The notes below the pieces were generated by a model, which saw only the letters and a program-made list of their open reading frames with translations, was not told the DNA's origin and did no database searches. Positions 61,831 through 64,000 of a stretch of 64,000 bases of DNA are shown piece after piece. Both the position numbers and the translations under genes were made by a program. Each line of letters begins with the position of its first letter. Within the stretch, counting starts at the first letter, position 1. The stretch comes from Methanobacterium sp. (lineage in GTDB: Archaea; Methanobacteriota; Methanobacteria; Methanobacteriales; Methanobacteriaceae): contig JAVSLW010000010.1 in NCBI GenBank assembly GCA_039666455.1, positions 62,001 through 126,000 on the forward strand, read 5' to 3'.

Positions 61831-62598
61831 TTAAATCCCAAAGCGCCTTTCCCTTTCTTGATAAGACCTTAGTGCCCTTAAAAAGTCTACTTTTCTAAGC
61901 TCTGGCCATAAACTATCGCAGAAGTAAAGTTCTGAATATGAAGACTGCCATAAAAGGAAGCCGCTCAGCCTTTCTTCACCGCTTGTCCTTATTATAAGAT
62001 TTGGGTCCTCTAAACCTGCAGTGTAAAGGTTTTTATTAACCAGATCTTCATTTATATCCTCAAGATTAATTTTTCCTTCTTTAAATTCATTTGATATTTT
62101 TTTTATGGCATCAATTATTTCCATACGTCCATCATAGCCAATTGCAATGTTAACAATCCGCTTATCGTATGAAGCAGTCGATTCTTCGGCAACCTTTATG
62201 GCTTCCCGAACGTTTTTGGGAAGTAAATCCAGATTACCAACGGCCTTAACCCTCACCTTATTCTTGTGGATCTTAGGATTGTTGGCTATTTCCTCAAAAT
62301 TTTTCTGGAAAAGCTTCATTAAGCCCTTAACCTCTTCTTGTGGCCTTTTAAAATTCTCGGTAGAAAAGGCATATGCAGTTACTATTTTTATTCCAAATTC
62401 TATTGACCAGTCTAAAACTTTTTCAAGGGTGTCTACTCCTCTTTTGTGACCTTCTATAGCTTGCATATTCCCCATTAATTTTGAATAACGCCTGTTGCCG
62501 TCCATTATTATAGCGATGTGCTTGGGCATATTTTTTACTTTAAGATTTCTTGATATGTACCATTCATAAATTCTATAAAGTGGTTTCAGTGGTTCCAT
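61831..62598 (-). CDS. uppS: cis-Prenyl (undecaprenyl-type) diphosphate synthase
   Basis: The product has 255 aa with the UppS signatures [11 protein letters not shown], the [23 protein letters not shown] segment and [11 protein letters not shown]. Archaeal enzymes make long-chain polyprenyl diphosphate for glycosyl carriers. ATG 62598 follows AGGAGTGAAA; a GTG at 62604 is in frame. It overlaps the end of mtxX, so translation may be coupled. Confidence 0.94.
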   Translation of the reverse strand: MEPLKPLYRIYEWYISRNLKVKNMPKHIAIIMDGNRRYSKLMGNMQAIEGHKRGVDTLEKVLDWSIEFGIKIVTAYAFSTENFKRPQEEVKGLMKLFQKNFEEIANNPKIHKNKVRVKAVGNLDLLPKNVREAIKVAEESTASYDKRIVNIAIGYDGRMEIIDAIKKISNEFKEGKINLEDINEDLVNKNLYTAGLEDPNLIIRTSGEERLSGFLLWQSSYSELYFCDSLWPELRKVDFLRALRSYQERERRFGI

Positions 62599-63307
62599 TT
62601 TCACTCCTACTTTTAAGTCTTGCCAGATAGTTTGAAAACTCTAAAGCTCGTTTATATCCTTCTACAGTCTGTGATCTTGAGGTATCAATGAAAATTTCGT
62701 CAATTCCAAGTGTTATTGCACCATAACTTTTTCCTGAACCTAAAAAAACAAGCGTTCTAAAGATCAGGTTCCCAGAAATTCCGTCTGGTGCCAGAATGAA
62801 GTTTACATTATCTTTTATAGCATCCTCTATTAATATAAAATAATGTTTTACAAAATATTTATCTTTTATGATCTCTGTTAAATTCATAGCTTCTTCGATG
62901 GAATCATCAATTTTAGGACTTCTACCAATATCTTGAGGTCTTCCACCAGAAAGAATAGCAATCTTAGGTTCAATTCCAATTTTAAATAAAAAATCAGCGC
63001 CTAATTCTATTATTTTTGCTTTATCCTGTAAATTCTCTCCTTCATCAATTCCAACAGGCGCAAAAAGAAATTTGCAATTACATGCCTCTAAAAATGAAGC
63101 CCGATGTATCTTATTACTGTATTTTTCTTTTAAAATATTCATTATATTTGAAACACTTAATGAACCTCTTAAAGCAGCGTCTACCTCTTTATTTAGCAGC
63201 ATGTGAATCAATTCATCTTCAGATTCAGTTAATATAACTTCAAAGTCGACTCTCTTTGAAGCCTCTAAAATATTTCTATTTTGCCCAAGACCTGCCGCTA
63301 TTTTCAT
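62573..63307 (-). CDS. mtxX: Methanogenesis marker protein 4 (MtxX)
   Basis: The product has 244 aa. It resembles MtxX of methanogens, seen in [42 protein letters not shown] and [33 protein letters not shown]. Its fold is related to phosphate acetyltransferase-like proteins, but the function is unknown. AGAGAGGATAAA precedes the start. Its last 26 nt overlap uppS, and it diverges from the metE gene with a spacer of 157 nt. Confidence 0.88.
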   Translation of the reverse strand: MKIAAGLGQNRNILEASKRVDFEVILTESEDELIHMLLNKEVDAALRGSLSVSNIMNILKEKYSNKIHRASFLEACNCKFLFAPVGIDEGENLQDKAKIIELGADFLFKIGIEPKIAILSGGRPQDIGRSPKIDDSIEEAMNLTEIIKDKYFVKHYFILIEDAIKDNVNFILAPDGISGNLIFRTLVFLGSGKSYGAITLGIDEIFIDTSRSQTVEGYKRALEFSNYLARLKSRSENGTTETTL

Positions 63308-63464
63308 TTTATCCTCTCTTTAATATTTTTTTCTAAATTAATAATATAAATTTTTCAGGTTGCCAGGTGCTGGACGACTCTGTAGAAATGCTTTTAAACT
63401 TTGATATATAAACATTTAATGATCGGTATTAAAAAATCAATTACTAAATTTTTAAGGGCTAAAT

Positions 63465-64000
63465 ATGATAACTACAGTGGTGGGAAGTTATCCTGCATTA
63501 CCTGAAGAACCGTCATCAATTTCAAAAAAACTTTCAAACTTTTTTGGGATATATGATAAATATAAACCAGCAATAAAACTTGCAATACGTGACCAGATAG
63601 AAGCAGGGATTGATATAATCTCAGATGGGCAGGTAAGATGTGGAATGGTTGAAATTTTTGCTAAAGCTATTCCTGGAATGGCTGTTGAAGATAATACTCC
63701 TAAAATTGTGGGAAAAATCATGCCACCTCACAGGTCAATATCTGCTGGAGACCTTAAATATGCAATAAACATTTCTAAAAACATTTCCAAGGAATATGGC
63801 TCAAATCAGAGTAAAACAATTGAAAAAGGCGTTAAAGGAGTTAAAGGCATAATTACGGGTCCTTCTACTCTTGTTTTCTCTTCAAGACTTGAAGGATTTT
63901 ATAGAAAAAAAGAAGACGCAGTTTTTGATATGGCGTATGCTTTAAAAAAGGAAGCTGAATTTTTAGAAAAAGCAGGAGCTATCTATATCCAGGTTGATGA
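63465..64000 (+). CDS. Archaeal methionine synthase (MetE-type), 5' part
   Basis: The first 178 codons are present; the gene runs off the window. The product starts MITTVVGSYPALPEEPSS and contains RDQIEAGIDIISDGQVRCGMVEIFAK and GIITGPSTLVFSSR, ending in AIYIQVDE. Archaeal short MetE enzymes transfer a methyl group from methylcobamide to homocysteine and lack the N-terminal half of bacterial MetE. The zinc ligands would lie in the missing part. GGGCTAAAT lies before ATG. Confidence 0.85.
   Translation, partial: MITTVVGSYPALPEEPSSISKKLSNFFGIYDKYKPAIKLAIRDQIEAGIDIISDGQVRCGMVEIFAKAIPGMAVEDNTPKIVGKIMPPHRSISAGDLKYAINISKNISKEYGSNQSKTIEKGVKGVKGIITGPSTLVFSSRLEGFYRKKEDAVFDMAYALKKEAEFLEKAGAIYIQVD

Overview
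The window is AT-rich archaeal DNA from a hydrogenotrophic methanogen of the order Methanobacteriales, most likely a mesophilic Methanobacterium relative. The basis is the D-family polymerase (DP1 and DP2), RadA, a multi-OB RPA, archaeal 7S SRP RNA, Sec61 beta, cyclic 2,3-diphosphoglycerate synthesis (2-phosphoglycerate kinase), methanogenesis marker proteins, and the complete set of genes for the Mvh hydrogenase/heterodisulfide reductase complex (mvhDGAB, hdrA, hdrBC). No rRNA, CRISPR array or prophage is visible. The species assignment is inference.

Layout. 0-5.9 kb: AmrS radical SAM enzyme, cobJ, an anchored exported protein, then a tandem hairpin array in the leader of polB (DP1), an aldolase and a UPF0147 protein. 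6.0-7.2 kb: a tnpB broken by two frameshifts, ending in three hairpins. 7.3-13.7 kb: cbiG, an amidohydrolase, a DUF1724-type regulator, a receiver-kinase protein that lacks its phospho-acceptor histidine, small membrane proteins and the small subunit of the AcnX/phosphomevalonate dehydratase type. 13.8-23.8 kb: purB, Sec61 beta (54 aa), a secreted M14-like peptidase with an odd Arg/Lys/Trp insert, polC (DP2), nrdD and methanogenesis marker 11. 23.9-29 kb: remains of a VapBC module, then a minus-strand operon leuC-leuD-leuB-cysteine desulfurase-27 aa membrane peptide-ribH. 29-34.8 kb: RPA, RadA, an AEC transporter and an unknown acidic protein.

35-52 kb is the energy-metabolism core: hdrA, sufB and sufC divergent from mvhDGAB, a second hairpin array, two conserved methanogen proteins, a phosphoesterase, 2-phosphoglycerate kinase, a CBS protein, a phosphate transporter, SRP RNA, tRNA-Ser(GCU), a QueG-like ferredoxin protein, a CooT-like small protein and hdrB/hdrC. 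The Mvh and Hdr products form the complex that couples H2 oxidation to ferredoxin and heterodisulfide reduction, and SufBC with the cysteine desulfurase can supply its many Fe-S clusters. 52-64 kb: a RelBE module, a short TGT-like protein, an MtrA paralogue with a stop at codon 6, a methyltransferase, a flavodoxin/NapH-like/carboxymuconolactone decarboxylase cluster, ppk1 and ppx, tatD, uppS, mtxX and the start of archaeal metE.

The least explained feature is a family of short palindromes, usually with 3-nt loops and stems of 6-11 bp, which sits only between genes or at gene ends. It occurs as two tandem arrays (3171-3334 and 43751-43906) and as single or paired copies at about 16.75, 20.47, 24.86, 33.69 and 49.92 kb. 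Other items of interest are the kinase without histidine, the nonsense codon in the MtrA paralogue, the N-terminal extension of HdrC and several very short genes.
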